Shown here: positions 1 to 7,036 of the stretch, one piece after another
How the letters are laid out: the number at the start of each line of letters is the position of its first letter
Position numbering within the stretch: the first letter of the stretch is position 1
Source: RGIG6904 sp024680835
GTDB lineage: Bacteria > Bacillota > Clostridia > Lachnospirales > Lachnospiraceae
DNA length: 18,374 bases
NCBI GenBank assembly: GCA_024680835.1
Contig: JAILBP010000250.1
Location: 1 to 18,374 of the forward strand
Reading direction: 5' to 3'
Program-made: the position numbers and the translations under genes
The notes under the pieces: generated by a model
The model's input: the letters and a program-made list of their open reading frames with translations, nothing else
Databases searched by the model: none
Told to the model about the DNA's origin: nothing

Positions 1-524
1 ATCCCTACATAAATCCGGTCACAGGAATGCTCCTTAATCTGTTCGGCAATAGATGTATGCGCCGTGTCATTTTTGCATATAATGAGTGAACCTGTGGTGT
101 CTTTATCGATCCTGTGTACAATTCCGGGCCTTATGCTTCCGTTTATACCACTGAGTGAATCTGCACAGTGGTACAAAACTGCATTTACCACGGTACCACT
201 TAAATGCCCTGCTGACGGGTGAACCACCATATTTTTAGGTTTGTTTATTACCACGATGTCGTTATCTTCATATAAAATATCAAGAGGAATATTTTCCGGT
301 TCCACAGCCACGGGAACCGCCTCAGGGATCAAAACCTCAATTTCGTCTTCAAAATGAATCGTGGCATTTTTCTTTACTTTTTCTTCATTGACCAAAACCT
401 GACCTTCCCCGATCAATTTTTGAAAACCGGTTCGTGAAATCGAAGGGTAAATCAGGGATAAAAATTTGTCTATTCGCTCCCCGTCATACTCTGTTTCAAC
501 TTGAAAGATTTCTTTTTGATTCAT
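1..524 (-). CDS. rluD: RluD-type RluA-family 23S rRNA pseudouridine synthase, 3' end outside window
   Basis: Converts specific uridines in 23S rRNA (or tRNA, depending on the member) to pseudouridine. I translated 174 codons from the ATG at 524 to the window edge; the C-terminus is missing because it lies left of position 1, not because the gene is broken. Residues about 14–70 form an S4 RNA-binding domain (ERIDKFL, then QVLVNEEKV). The catalytic core starts near residue 82 (DILYEDNDIVVINKP), followed by HPSAGH. The catalytic motif is HRIDKDTTGSLI at 138–149, with D140 as the nucleophilic Asp. The start has an AAAGG site 8 nt upstream. It lies downstream of lspA, an order common in Firmicutes. 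Which uridines are modified cannot be told from the sequence. Confidence 0.93.
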   Translation of the reverse strand, partial: MNQKEIFQVETEYDGERIDKFLSLIYPSISRTGFQKLIGEGQVLVNEEKVKKNATIHFEDEIEVLIPEAVPVAVEPENIPLDILYEDNDIVVINKPKNMVVHPSAGHLSGTVVNAVLYHCADSLSGINGSIRPGIVHRIDKDTTGSLIICKNDTAHTSIAEQIKEHSCDRIYVG

Positions 525-662
525 TAAGCTTACCTTTAATTTATTATGAACAAAAAACTTAACTTATCCACAAAAAATGGTGGATATAAATTTTTGATTT
601 TAAACCTTTAATATTCACGGTTCAGCAAGATAATATATTGTATTATCAATCAAAACCGGCAT
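525..662 (-). other. AT-rich intergenic region between lspA and rluD
   Basis: This 138-bp stretch has no gene. On the minus strand it holds an inverted repeat GATAATA–5 nt–TATTATC just after lspA, then a second repeat TATCCAC–8 nt–GTGGATA that contains a DnaA-box match. A possible -10 (CATAAT) lies shortly before the rluD ribosome binding site, but no good -35 matches it. The second repeat could form a weak hairpin, but its T-run begins several bases after the stem, so I do not call a terminator. Confidence 0.5.
564..572 (+). promoter_or_regulatory. Perfect DnaA-box match TTATCCACA with inverted imperfect partner
   Basis: The nonamer TTATCCACA at 564–572 matches the DnaA-box consensus exactly. 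Seven bases further, 579–587 read on the minus strand as ATATCCACC, which matches at 7 of 9 positions in the opposite orientation. The region is AT-rich and intergenic. That DnaA binds here is an inference; an isolated match can occur by chance. Confidence 0.35.
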
Positions 663-1211
663 TTATTGTTGATCTGAACTGTCTTTTTCCTTCGTTCTGA
701 ATATCATTAAAGGTTCGAGATCCTCGTCCTTATACTTGAAAACTACCAGTATGAACAGCAAAAATACCGAGCACGTAACATAAATATCTGCCACATTGAA
801 CACCGGGAAATCAATCAGTTCAAAATAGATGAAATCCACAACGAACCCGTTTGAAATACGGTCTATCAGATTACCGATGGCGCCGCTGAACAAAAAGTTT
901 AAACACAGTATCAGCGGAACATATTTTCTCTCCAAAGGTATTTTGAAATAATAAACCAGTATTCCCAGACAGACCACTATAGTCAGGATGATGAAAAACA
1001 GCTGCCGATCCACCATAATGCTGAAAGCAGCACCTCTGTTCTCAAGGTAATGTAATCTCAGTATCCCTTCACTGATCACTATATCCTGCCCGTTTCCATC
1101 CGTGCCTTTTAAACTGTTAACCGCGAAAAACTTAGTGTATTGATCCAGGAATACCAGTAAAACAGAACCCAGCAATGAAGCTAACGCTAACTTTATCTTA
1201 TTCGACGACAT
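663..1211 (-). CDS. lspA: Lipoprotein signal peptidase (signal peptidase II)
   Basis: Aspartic membrane protease that removes the signal peptide from diacylglyceryl-modified prolipoproteins in the cytoplasmic membrane. The 182-residue protein has four hydrophobic segments, roughly at residues 8–23, 70–88, 97–114 and 142–159. Family motifs are present: NRGAAFS at 58–64, GNLIDR at 113–118 and FNVADIY at 138–144. The catalytic pair should be D117 and D142. The ATG start overlaps the last 14 bp of aroB and has an AAGGAA site about 7 nt upstream, inside aroB, which suggests translational coupling. The charged tail after residue 158 is somewhat longer than usual. Confidence 0.97.
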   Translation of the reverse strand: MSSNKIKLALASLLGSVLLVFLDQYTKFFAVNSLKGTDGNGQDIVISEGILRLHYLENRGAAFSIMVDRQLFFIILTIVVCLGILVYYFKIPLERKYVPLILCLNFLFSGAIGNLIDRISNGFVVDFIYFELIDFPVFNVADIYVTCSVFLLFILVVFKYKDEDLEPLMIFRTKEKDSSDQQ

Positions 1212-2289
1212 ATTTTATTCCTTCCAGAATATCAGAATCCTCCAGTGCAGTATCGATGAATGCCTCTCCGATGTTTTTTAATAAAATGAACTTTATCTTA
1301 TTACCAACCATCTTTTTATCGTTCTTGGTGGCGGATAATACCTCCGAGGCATCGTAACCTTTCACTCTGACCGGCAGACCGTAGAGTTTTAATAAAGCTT
1401 CTATGTCCGCTACATTTTCCGCCGTCAAATATCCTTTCTTCATGGAGATATATGATGCGGCCACGATTCCAAGTGAAACACATTCTCCATGGAGAAGAGA
1501 AAAATCAGAAAGCTTTTCGATGGCATGCCCTATGGTATGTCCGAAGTTCAATAAAGCTCTCTCGCCCTTCTCCTTCGGATCTTTTTCCACAACCTCTCTC
1601 TTTATGTTGCAGCTTGTTTCTATCATTGATGTAAGTGCTTCAAAGTCTTTATCTATAACACTATTATATTCAGATTTAAGAAATCTGTAGTACTTTTCAT
1701 CCTTGATCAGCCCATGTTTTATAACTTCTCCCATACCGTTTGAGAACTGTTTCCCGGGTAAAGTTTCAAACACCTCCATATTCATGTATACTAACTTCGG
1801 CATGTGGAATGCGCCCACCATATTTTTGTATTGCATGTGGTCAACGCCCGTCTTTCCGCCTATGCTGCTGTCCACCTGCGCCAGCAAGGAGGTGGGTACC
1901 TGCACAAAATCTATTCCCCTGAGGTATGTGGCGGCGGCAAATCCGGTGAGATCACCCACAACACCGCCTCCCAATGCTATCAGAAAATCATTTCTGTCAA
2001 ATCTGTTCTTTATCAGATGTTCATAAAGTCTTCCGACTGTTTCCGTATTCTTGGATGCTTCTCCGGCCTTAAACACGAAGGAGAAAACCTGATTATATTT
2101 TTCCTTTAATACAGATGTGATTTTATCAATGTAGAAACTTGCCACGTTGTCATCTGAAACCACGCAAACTTTTTTGCCACTTTGTAACATTGCTTCTTCC
2201 AGCTTATCATTTAACGAATCAAATGACTCCGTGATACAGATCTTATAACAGTCTTTTCCCTCATATTGTACCGTTATCTCTTTTTTCAC
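1198..2289 (-). CDS. aroB: 3-dehydroquinate synthase
   Basis: Second step of the shikimate pathway: an NAD- and metal-dependent conversion of DAHP to 3-dehydroquinate. The 363-residue length is normal. The NAD-binding GGGVVGD lies at 107–113 and the substrate loop VPTSLLAQVDSSIGGKTGVD at 131–150. The metal ligands are expected to be E188 (in GEVIKHG), H251 (NFGHT) and H267 (LLHGE). The start is a GTG with a strong GGGAGGG site 7 nt upstream. It is the first gene after the sepF terminator, so it should have its own promoter between 2290 and 2343. A GATAAT near 2313 is the only -10-like element I see there, and its -35 is poor. Confidence 0.97.
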   Translation of the reverse strand: MKKEITVQYEGKDCYKICITESFDSLNDKLEEAMLQSGKKVCVVSDDNVASFYIDKITSVLKEKYNQVFSFVFKAGEASKNTETVGRLYEHLIKNRFDRNDFLIALGGGVVGDLTGFAAATYLRGIDFVQVPTSLLAQVDSSIGGKTGVDHMQYKNMVGAFHMPKLVYMNMEVFETLPGKQFSNGMGEVIKHGLIKDEKYYRFLKSEYNSVIDKDFEALTSMIETSCNIKREVVEKDPKEKGERALLNFGHTIGHAIEKLSDFSLLHGECVSLGIVAASYISMKKGYLTAENVADIEALLKLYGLPVRVKGYDASEVLSATKNDKKMVGNKIKFILLKNIGEAFIDTALEDSDILEGIKYVVE

Positions 2290-2343
2290 ACCAAATCCCT
2301 CCCTTAAGAGTATATTATCCTAAAACAAATCCTTTCATAATCT

Positions 2344-2371
2344 AAAAAACCGGGTGCCTTACACACCCGGT
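2344..2371 (-). terminator. Intrinsic terminator after sepF
   Basis: On the minus strand ACCGGGTG (2371–2364) pairs perfectly with CACCCGGT (2356–2349) across a 7-nt loop, followed directly by a T-run (2349–2344). It starts 25 bp after the sepF stop codon and separates the sepF group from aroB. Confidence 0.93.
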
Positions 2372-2396
2372 AGATCATACATATTAGATCCGGGAA

Positions 2397-2954
2397 TCAA
2401 AAATCCGATCTGATCCCGTTGAATTCAAAAGTATCCATCATATCTATGTTAATGCCGTTGATAGGAACATTTTTGGGAGAGAATAAAAAGTTGTAATTGG
2501 AAATACGCTGAAGACTTCCCTCCAATGCAAAACATGATCCGGATACAAAATCGATGATGCGCTGTGCAAGCTCAAACTCAACACCCTCGAGATTCAGGAA
2601 AACAGGATTGCCTTCCTTTAAGAGATCGCTGACTTCTCTGCCGTCATCATAAGTCTTTGGCTGCATAATACATACTGCTATCTGACCCGTATTAGTATTG
2701 ACACGCTTGGCAACCGGAGATGTACGTACAGGAGCTACCCTGCCTGCCGGTGCTGCCGGTCTTGAAGCAGTACTCCGCGTATCGGACGGTCTTTTATCAG
2801 CTACTGTTCGAACCGCTTCCGGCTCTTTGCGCAGTGTGCTTTTCTGTTTTCTGGCAGGTTCTTCCTCTTCGTATCCCCTGTTAAAATCCTCGTCATCTTC
2901 TTCATCATCAGTGGCTAGCTGCATTATATTCAAAAATCCGTCAAATACACTCAT
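2397..2954 (-). CDS. sepF: Cell division protein SepF
   Basis: Membrane-associated partner of FtsZ that bundles and curves FtsZ filaments at the septum. The 185-residue protein has the family layout: a short N-terminal membrane-targeting helix (MSVFDGFLNIMQL), an acidic then basic, Pro/Ala-rich linker at about 15–88, and the C-terminal SepF core from about 90. The core contains VCIMQPKTYDDGREVSDLL, PVFLNLEG and ELAQRIIDFVSG, then the FLFSPKNV strand. The start follows the yggS stop by 6 bp, and its AAAGGAG site overlaps the yggS end. Finding it next to yggS matches the division cluster of Firmicutes, but ylmG, ylmH and divIVA do not follow here; a terminator and aroB do. Confidence 0.96.
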   Translation of the reverse strand: MSVFDGFLNIMQLATDDEEDDEDFNRGYEEEEPARKQKSTLRKEPEAVRTVADKRPSDTRSTASRPAAPAGRVAPVRTSPVAKRVNTNTGQIAVCIMQPKTYDDGREVSDLLKEGNPVFLNLEGVEFELAQRIIDFVSGSCFALEGSLQRISNYNFLFSPKNVPINGINIDMMDTFEFNGIRSDF

Positions 2955-2960
2955 GATATC

Positions 2961-3662
2961 TTACTCCTTTGCGTGATTGTAATCCCTTGCTCCGAAGATT
3001 GCGGTGCCGACACGAACAATGGTAGCGCCTTCCTCGACTGCAACACAGTAATCATTGGTCATACCCATCGACAAAACATTCATATTTACATTATCAATGT
3101 TTCTCTCTTTAATGTCAACAGATAATTTCAACATTTTGTGAAAAATTTCCCGATTTTCCTCAGGATCCTCAACATATGGTGCCACAGTCATCAGACCATC
3201 GATCTTTATATTCGGAAGGACGGCTATCTCTTCAACCAACCGGATGGCATCTTCCGCCTCAGTACCGAATTTAGACTCTTCCTCTCCCATATTTACCTCT
3301 ACCAGAATATGGCTGGTGAGTCCCATCCGCTGGGACTGCACGGAGATCTCCTGGGCAAGTCTGTAAGTGTCAACAGAATGTATAAGACAAACCTTATCGA
3401 TAACCTGTTTAACCTTGTTGCGTTGAAGATGTCCTATCATATGAAATCTTGCATCCTTCGGCAGCTTGTCATATTTCTCCAGGATCTCCTGAACCTTATT
3501 CTCGCCGAAATCGCGTATACCCGCGTCATATGCCTCCATAAGAGCCTCCACGGGTTTGGTCTTACTGACAGCCACCAGCTGCACCGATGACGACGGTCTG
3601 CCCGATCTGCGGGCTGCTTCAGCCATGTTTTTTTTCACTTTTTGAATGTTTTCTGCAATCAT
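2961..3662 (-). CDS. yggS: YggS-family pyridoxal 5'-phosphate homeostasis protein (PLPBP)
   Basis: Binds PLP and buffers its free pool, affecting amino acid and vitamin B6 balance; no enzymatic reaction is known for the family. The 233 residues form a single-domain alanine-racemase-like barrel. The PLP lysine should be K34 in LVAVSKTKP. Other family motifs are FGENKVQE, FHMIGHLQRNKVK, SVDTYRLA and LSMGMTNDY, with a GTAIFG phosphate-binding end. The ATG follows the HlyD-like gene by 56 bp and has an AGAGG site 9 nt upstream. It lies directly before sepF, the usual arrangement in Firmicutes. Confidence 0.96.
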   Translation of the reverse strand: MIAENIQKVKKNMAEAARRSGRPSSSVQLVAVSKTKPVEALMEAYDAGIRDFGENKVQEILEKYDKLPKDARFHMIGHLQRNKVKQVIDKVCLIHSVDTYRLAQEISVQSQRMGLTSHILVEVNMGEEESKFGTEAEDAIRLVEEIAVLPNIKIDGLMTVAPYVEDPEENREIFHKMLKLSVDIKERNIDNVNMNVLSMGMTNDYCVAVEEGATIVRVGTAIFGARDYNHAKE

Positions 3663-3718
3663 GTCCTTGAACCTCTTTTTATTTTATGCCGTTTTAACGG
3701 CTCGACTGACTTACACTA

Positions 3719-5158
3719 TTATCTGTTTATGATCTCGCCTTCCACCACGGATGAGGCATCCAGCACAATGTGATCATACAGGGACACTCCGAATTTAGTA
3801 CCCTTCTCGATGATGGCGTATTCTTCGTTGCGGTAAGTTATATTGATCTTTCTGAAAACAGCATATCCCCGGTTGACATTGTATACTCCCGGGATCGTAA
3901 CCGTATCTAACAGGGTAAAGGTCTGACTGTTATCGGTGGGATCATCTATGAGTCCGAAGGTATTGAAGCCCTCTTCATTGATGTAATAAAGGACTTCACT
4001 GTCTTCCATCGCCATTTCTTCGTCGTCTGTACAGTTTTTGCCGTAGATGGTGGTTCCCACAAATCTGTGTTCGGTATTGCCTTCTTCGTCCTTGAATATG
4101 TATGTTACTCCCAGAGTGCTCTGCGTATCTCCGCCATATGTAAAGTATTTCTTTGGGACCGCAAAGAACTTTTTCATGACAATAGATGAATTTGATATCT
4201 TGTAGCCGTCGGCGTTGGATATCAAAAGCTCTATGTCCAAAAACCTGTCCTGGGCAAACCTTATCATGGATGTATTAAGCTTGAGAATTATAAAATTCCT
4301 GTCCGATCTTTGAACTATGTCCATATAAGCCCAGGACGTGGTGTTATCTTCTTTAAAACGTATCCTTATGTACGTCTCATCCTTCAAAAAATCAACTATG
4401 GAATCCTGCACCTCAAACACCAGGTACCATTCCTCGGAAGTCACAAGCTTATATATGGGATCTCCCTCCAAAACACTGTCACCCAGTTTGAGATTCTCCT
4501 TGGTATAGCCAGATTCGTCAAAATAATCGGCTGTGAAATTATCAATGGTAAGGCTCTCATATCCGTCTGTATAATATGATACGACTCCGGGAACCGGCGC
4601 ATAATTGCGGTGAAAAGTATGACTGTTCTCAGCATTCCTGGCATAATCACTCATGGAATTCAGGGCAGCCAGGTTTGCAGTCTCCATCAGCTCCGCTTCC
4701 AGATCCTCGGAAAAAATACTGCTCTCGTAAAATGAATCATCGGAATACATCTCGGAGAAATTCTCGATCTTTTTCAGCAGAGTGCCGTAGGACTGGGCAT
4801 CAAGACCGGTGCTCTCCTTGGCAGTCTCCGTGATCTTATTTGCCACATCTCCGTTTTCGTCTATGGAACATACCAGGGAGCCGCAGGAAGCTTTAGTCTG
4901 ATCTTTGAGGTAATAGTTGATCTTTCCTTCATCCTGTGCGTACACGATCTGCTCTGTGCGTAAGGCCAGAGCCCTGTAGGACGTGGGCAGAGAGATACTG
5001 CCTTCTTCAACTTCAACATAAGATATGTGTTTTTGTGTCACATATTGGTAAATGCTGAAAAGAAGATATAAAAAGATCACTAAAAAGATCACGAAACCGA
5101 TATTCAGATTGAAAGATCTTCGTATACTTGTAACATTTGTTTTTTCTTTTTTTGCCAT
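3719..5158 (-). CDS. HlyD-like membrane-anchored protein of unknown role
   Basis: From the ATG at 5158 the protein has 479 residues. A basic N-terminus is followed by one transmembrane helix at about 18–40, so the rest should lie outside the cytoplasm. The region after the helix (YVEVEEGSISLPTSYRALALRTEQIVYA) and the middle block (APVPGVVSYYTDGYE, then LKLGDSVLEGDPIYKLV) resemble the split barrel-sandwich domain of HlyD-type adaptors. Between them lies a helical stretch of about 100 residues, shorter than the long hairpin of classical HlyD. No transporter gene is nearby; the neighbours are yggS and sepF. A role in division or the envelope is an inference from context. The start is uncertain: an in-frame GTG at 5179 has a GGAG 10 nt upstream within the UUCG hairpin, whereas the ATG has no visible ribosome binding site. 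Confidence 0.8.
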   Translation of the reverse strand: MAKKEKTNVTSIRRSFNLNIGFVIFLVIFLYLLFSIYQYVTQKHISYVEVEEGSISLPTSYRALALRTEQIVYAQDEGKINYYLKDQTKASCGSLVCSIDENGDVANKITETAKESTGLDAQSYGTLLKKIENFSEMYSDDSFYESSIFSEDLEAELMETANLAALNSMSDYARNAENSHTFHRNYAPVPGVVSYYTDGYESLTIDNFTADYFDESGYTKENLKLGDSVLEGDPIYKLVTSEEWYLVFEVQDSIVDFLKDETYIRIRFKEDNTTSWAYMDIVQRSDRNFIILKLNTSMIRFAQDRFLDIELLISNADGYKISNSSIVMKKFFAVPKKYFTYGGDTQSTLGVTYIFKDEEGNTEHRFVGTTIYGKNCTDDEEMAMEDSEVLYYINEEGFNTFGLIDDPTDNSQTFTLLDTVTIPGVYNVNRGYAVFRKINITYRNEEYAIIEKGTKFGVSLYDHIVLDASSVVEGEIINR

Positions 5159-5182
5159 TTTTATAATATTGTAAAGCACACA

Positions 5183-5210
5183 ACAACAGATCTCCGAAGA
5201 GATCTGTTGT
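5183..5210 (-). promoter_or_regulatory. Very stable UUCG hairpin in the leader of the HlyD-like gene
   Basis: A perfect 12-bp stem (ACAACAGATCTC with GAGATCTGTTGT) closes on a cUUCGg tetraloop in the minus-strand transcript, a loop known for unusual stability. It lies between the stop of the P-loop gene (5244) and the start of the HlyD-like gene. What follows is GT-rich rather than a proper U-run, so it is a poor intrinsic terminator. The 3' arm contains GGAG, the only ribosome-binding-site-like sequence for the next gene. It could therefore act as an attenuator, an mRNA end, or a translational switch. Confidence 0.6.
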
Positions 5211-5243
5211 CAAGTTTTACTATTAAAAAACTGTATGAACCGA

Positions 5244-5663
5244 TTAAAGTGAAATGATCAGCTTTGCTTTAACACATTCCGGCAACTCTGCCTCGTCCTT
5301 TGAAATGCTGATCACAAATCTAACATTGTATTTTTCAGAGATGATATCAAGCTTTTCCATTGCATGTGTAAGATCGTCTACAGTCGCTGTAGCGATAGTG
5401 AGGAAGCTGTCAAGATACATTTCCTGAAGGTCATTGTCCTGAGAAACGATACCGCAGATAAATCCTAAAAACTCATCGCAATTTGAAATGGGATAATCCG
5501 TTACATTGATGAGCCTTATCTTATTATTGAGCTCATACATGTGTTTCTGACTTTTGTCCAGGTAAACGATATTGCCCGATGCCGATCTGACTGACTCGTT
5601 CACCTTGTCTAAAAGATATTTTGTCTTCCCCTTGCCTTTCTGTCCCGCTATGATCTCAACCAT
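5244..5663 (-). CDS. Small P-loop protein of unknown function
   Basis: The 139-residue product starts MVEIIAGQKGKGKTKYLL, with a Walker A motif GQKGKGKT at 7–14, so it probably binds ATP or GTP. I find no convincing Walker B; the best candidate hydrophobic strand is RFVISISKDE near 115–124. Similar small proteins in related clostridia are often labelled PilT-like or 'twitching motility', which the sequence does not support because the PilT Asp and His boxes are absent. I chose the ATG at 5663 because a GAGGAGGG site lies about 6 nt upstream. An in-frame ATG at 5687 would bury that site in the coding region. The HlyD-like gene follows after 85 bp. Confidence 0.82.
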   Translation of the reverse strand: MVEIIAGQKGKGKTKYLLDKVNESVRSASGNIVYLDKSQKHMYELNNKIRLINVTDYPISNCDEFLGFICGIVSQDNDLQEMYLDSFLTIATATVDDLTHAMEKLDIISEKYNVRFVISISKDEAELPECVKAKLIISL

Positions 5664-5778
5664 ATCTTTGCCCTCCTCTGATATCATCTTAATGTTAAAA
5701 TATTAAGCGATCCCTCAACGGATATCCCCTCCATCGGATAAGATTTCCTTAAAGTTCCTTTGCGACCGCCACAGTTAC

Positions 5779-5807
5779 ATATTAAACTATTTTTACACAA
5801 AAAACAA
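5779..5807 (-). promoter_or_regulatory. Weak candidate promoter for the P-loop/sepF group
   Basis: TTGTTT (-35, four of six consensus bases) and TAATAT (-10) are spaced by 17 bp; an alternative -10, TTTAAT, matches better but at 15 bp. The site is well placed to transcribe the P-loop, HlyD-like, yggS and sepF genes. The hexamer matches are poor, so this is only a candidate. Confidence 0.28.
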
Positions 5808-5836
5808 GGAATATATGTTTTTTTCTTTGTTTTCTT

Positions 5837-5854
5837 GTTACTATGAATAGTAAC
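5837..5854. repeat. 18-bp palindrome directly after the RNase G stop
   Basis: GTTACTAT–GA–ATAGTAAC is a perfect 8-2-8 inverted repeat beginning 3 bp after the RNase G stop codon. On the minus-strand transcript it is followed by an A-rich, not U-rich, tract. It is therefore not a canonical terminator. It could be an mRNA 3' stem or a protein binding site. Confidence 0.55.
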
Positions 5855-5857
5855 ACT

Positions 5858-7036
5858 CTACTTCAGTTGTTCGTACAGCGAACGGCGTTTTTTCTGCCGG
5901 GTAAGTTCCAAAAGCCCAAGTTTTGTGAATCCCACAACATTTATCCTGCAGATATCCTCCCTGCTGCATTCTGCGATAACCGACATAACCTCATCTTCCC
6001 CGTTTTTATCCATGTCTATGAAGTCTGTGATCACAATGCCTGAGATATTGCGGAGCCTCAATTGAAAAGCCATCTCCCGCGCCGCCTCAATGTTCGTATT
6101 CAATATGATATTTTCTTTTGCGGTGTTTTTGACATTGGATCCGGTGTTCACATCTATGACTGTGAGCGCTTCCGTCACCGTGATGATGATATTGCCTCCC
6201 GACGGCAGAAACACTGTGTTTTTCAGCGCTTTATCTATCTGATGTCCCATTGAATACAATTTGTCAAGGGGATAGTCGTCCTCGTAAAATGAGAGCTTAT
6301 CCGGGATTGATAGATCCGTCTCCTTCGCAAAGGCCGTGAATTCATCGTACACAGCTCTGTCATCCGTGACTACGGAATCCACTCTGCCGCAAATATCTGA
6401 CAAAAGCGAAACATAAGAAGGTCTGTCAGCATAAAGACAGGTAAAGGGTGTGCTCTTCGTACCGTATTCCAATATCCTGCCAAGCTTTTGCTGCAGCAGC
6501 ATGATCTCTCTGCCGATCGCCTCATCATCTGCCTCTCCGGCGTTTGTGCGAAGGATGATGCCGGTCTTTTTGTCAGTCACGCTCTGAGCAACACTTATGA
6601 GCCGTTCCTTTTCCTCCGGAGAAAGCTTTTTGGACGCTGTCACGGACACGGGATGTGAAGTCACCACGCAAAAGGTTCCCGCAACAGAAAGTCTGCATGT
6701 ACATCTGGCGTTTTTGGTCTTGATGGTCTCCGTGGAAACCTGTACCAGAAGCTCATCCCCTTCGCATATTTTCTTACGGTCCGAAGACTTTTTTATGAAA
6801 TATGCGTCAGTCAATTCCTCATAAGGAAGGTAAAAAATCAAGTCATCACCTGCCGATACAAAGCATGCATCAAGATTCGGCGAAACATTCCGGACCTTTA
6901 CGGCATATATCCGTCCCAACATGGGAGGATCTTTGGATACCACATTTACCTCCGTCAGCTTGTGATCGTCAAAAACCCCCGCAAACATACGGTTTTCAAA
7001 TGAATCCACAGAGGTGACCACAAATCTCTTACTCAA
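5858..7036 (-). CDS. rng: Ribonuclease G/E family endoribonuclease, short form
   Basis: Mg-dependent single-strand endoribonuclease for rRNA maturation and mRNA turnover. The 392 residues contain the S1-like domain at about 38–105 (GRIYAVKVRNVSPNLDACFVS, typical of Rne/Rng) and the catalytic DNase-I-like domain. Landmarks are FLPSGGNIIITVTEALTVIDVNTGS at about 276–300 and QLRLRNISGIVITDFIDM at 325–342. The catalytic Asps are expected at D295 and within DFID. GFTKLGLLELTRQK closes the domain. The protein stops before the CPxC Zn-link and small domain of E. coli RNase E/G, so dimer contacts may differ. The start is a TTG with a GAGAGG site 7 nt upstream, overlapping the previous stop by 4 bp (TTGA). 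Confidence 0.93.
   Translation of the reverse strand: MSKRFVVTSVDSFENRMFAGVFDDHKLTEVNVVSKDPPMLGRIYAVKVRNVSPNLDACFVSAGDDLIFYLPYEELTDAYFIKKSSDRKKICEGDELLVQVSTETIKTKNARCTCRLSVAGTFCVVTSHPVSVTASKKLSPEEKERLISVAQSVTDKKTGIILRTNAGEADDEAIGREIMLLQQKLGRILEYGTKSTPFTCLYADRPSYVSLLSDICGRVDSVVTDDRAVYDEFTAFAKETDLSIPDKLSFYEDDYPLDKLYSMGHQIDKALKNTVFLPSGGNIIITVTEALTVIDVNTGSNVKNTAKENIILNTNIEAAREMAFQLRLRNISGIVITDFIDMDKNGEDEVMSVIAECSREDICRINVVGFTKLGLLELTRQKKRRSLYEQLK

Larger units (their letters stand above)
5664..5857 (-). other. Intergenic region between RNase G and the P-loop gene
   Basis: This 194-bp gap is the largest in the window. Just after the RNase G stop is an 18-bp palindrome (5837–5854), then a purine-rich run, then a weak promoter candidate with TTGTTT (5807–5802) and TAATAT (5784–5779) spaced by 17 bp. 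Closer to the P-loop gene there is an imperfect CTTAAT–8 nt–ATTAAG repeat and the GAGGAGGG ribosome binding site. No rplU leader or gene is present, although rplU often follows RNase G in clostridia. Confidence 0.5.

Noticed and set aside
3138..3590. Plus-strand ORF opposite yggS, and similar plus-strand ORFs such as 7694–8248 and 14850–15365
   Set aside because: They lie antisense to genes with strong family motifs, have no recognisable protein features, and reflect codon bias of the opposite strand.
3688..3701. GCCGTT–TT–AACGGC repeat before yggS as a terminator
   Set aside because: The stem is only 6 bp, and the minus-strand transcript continues into an A-rich sequence, not U-rich.
5684..5734. 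A 16-codon ORF before the P-loop gene as a leader peptide
   Set aside because: No well-placed ribosome binding site and no run of regulatory codons; its overlap with the upstream in-frame ATG of the next gene looks accidental.
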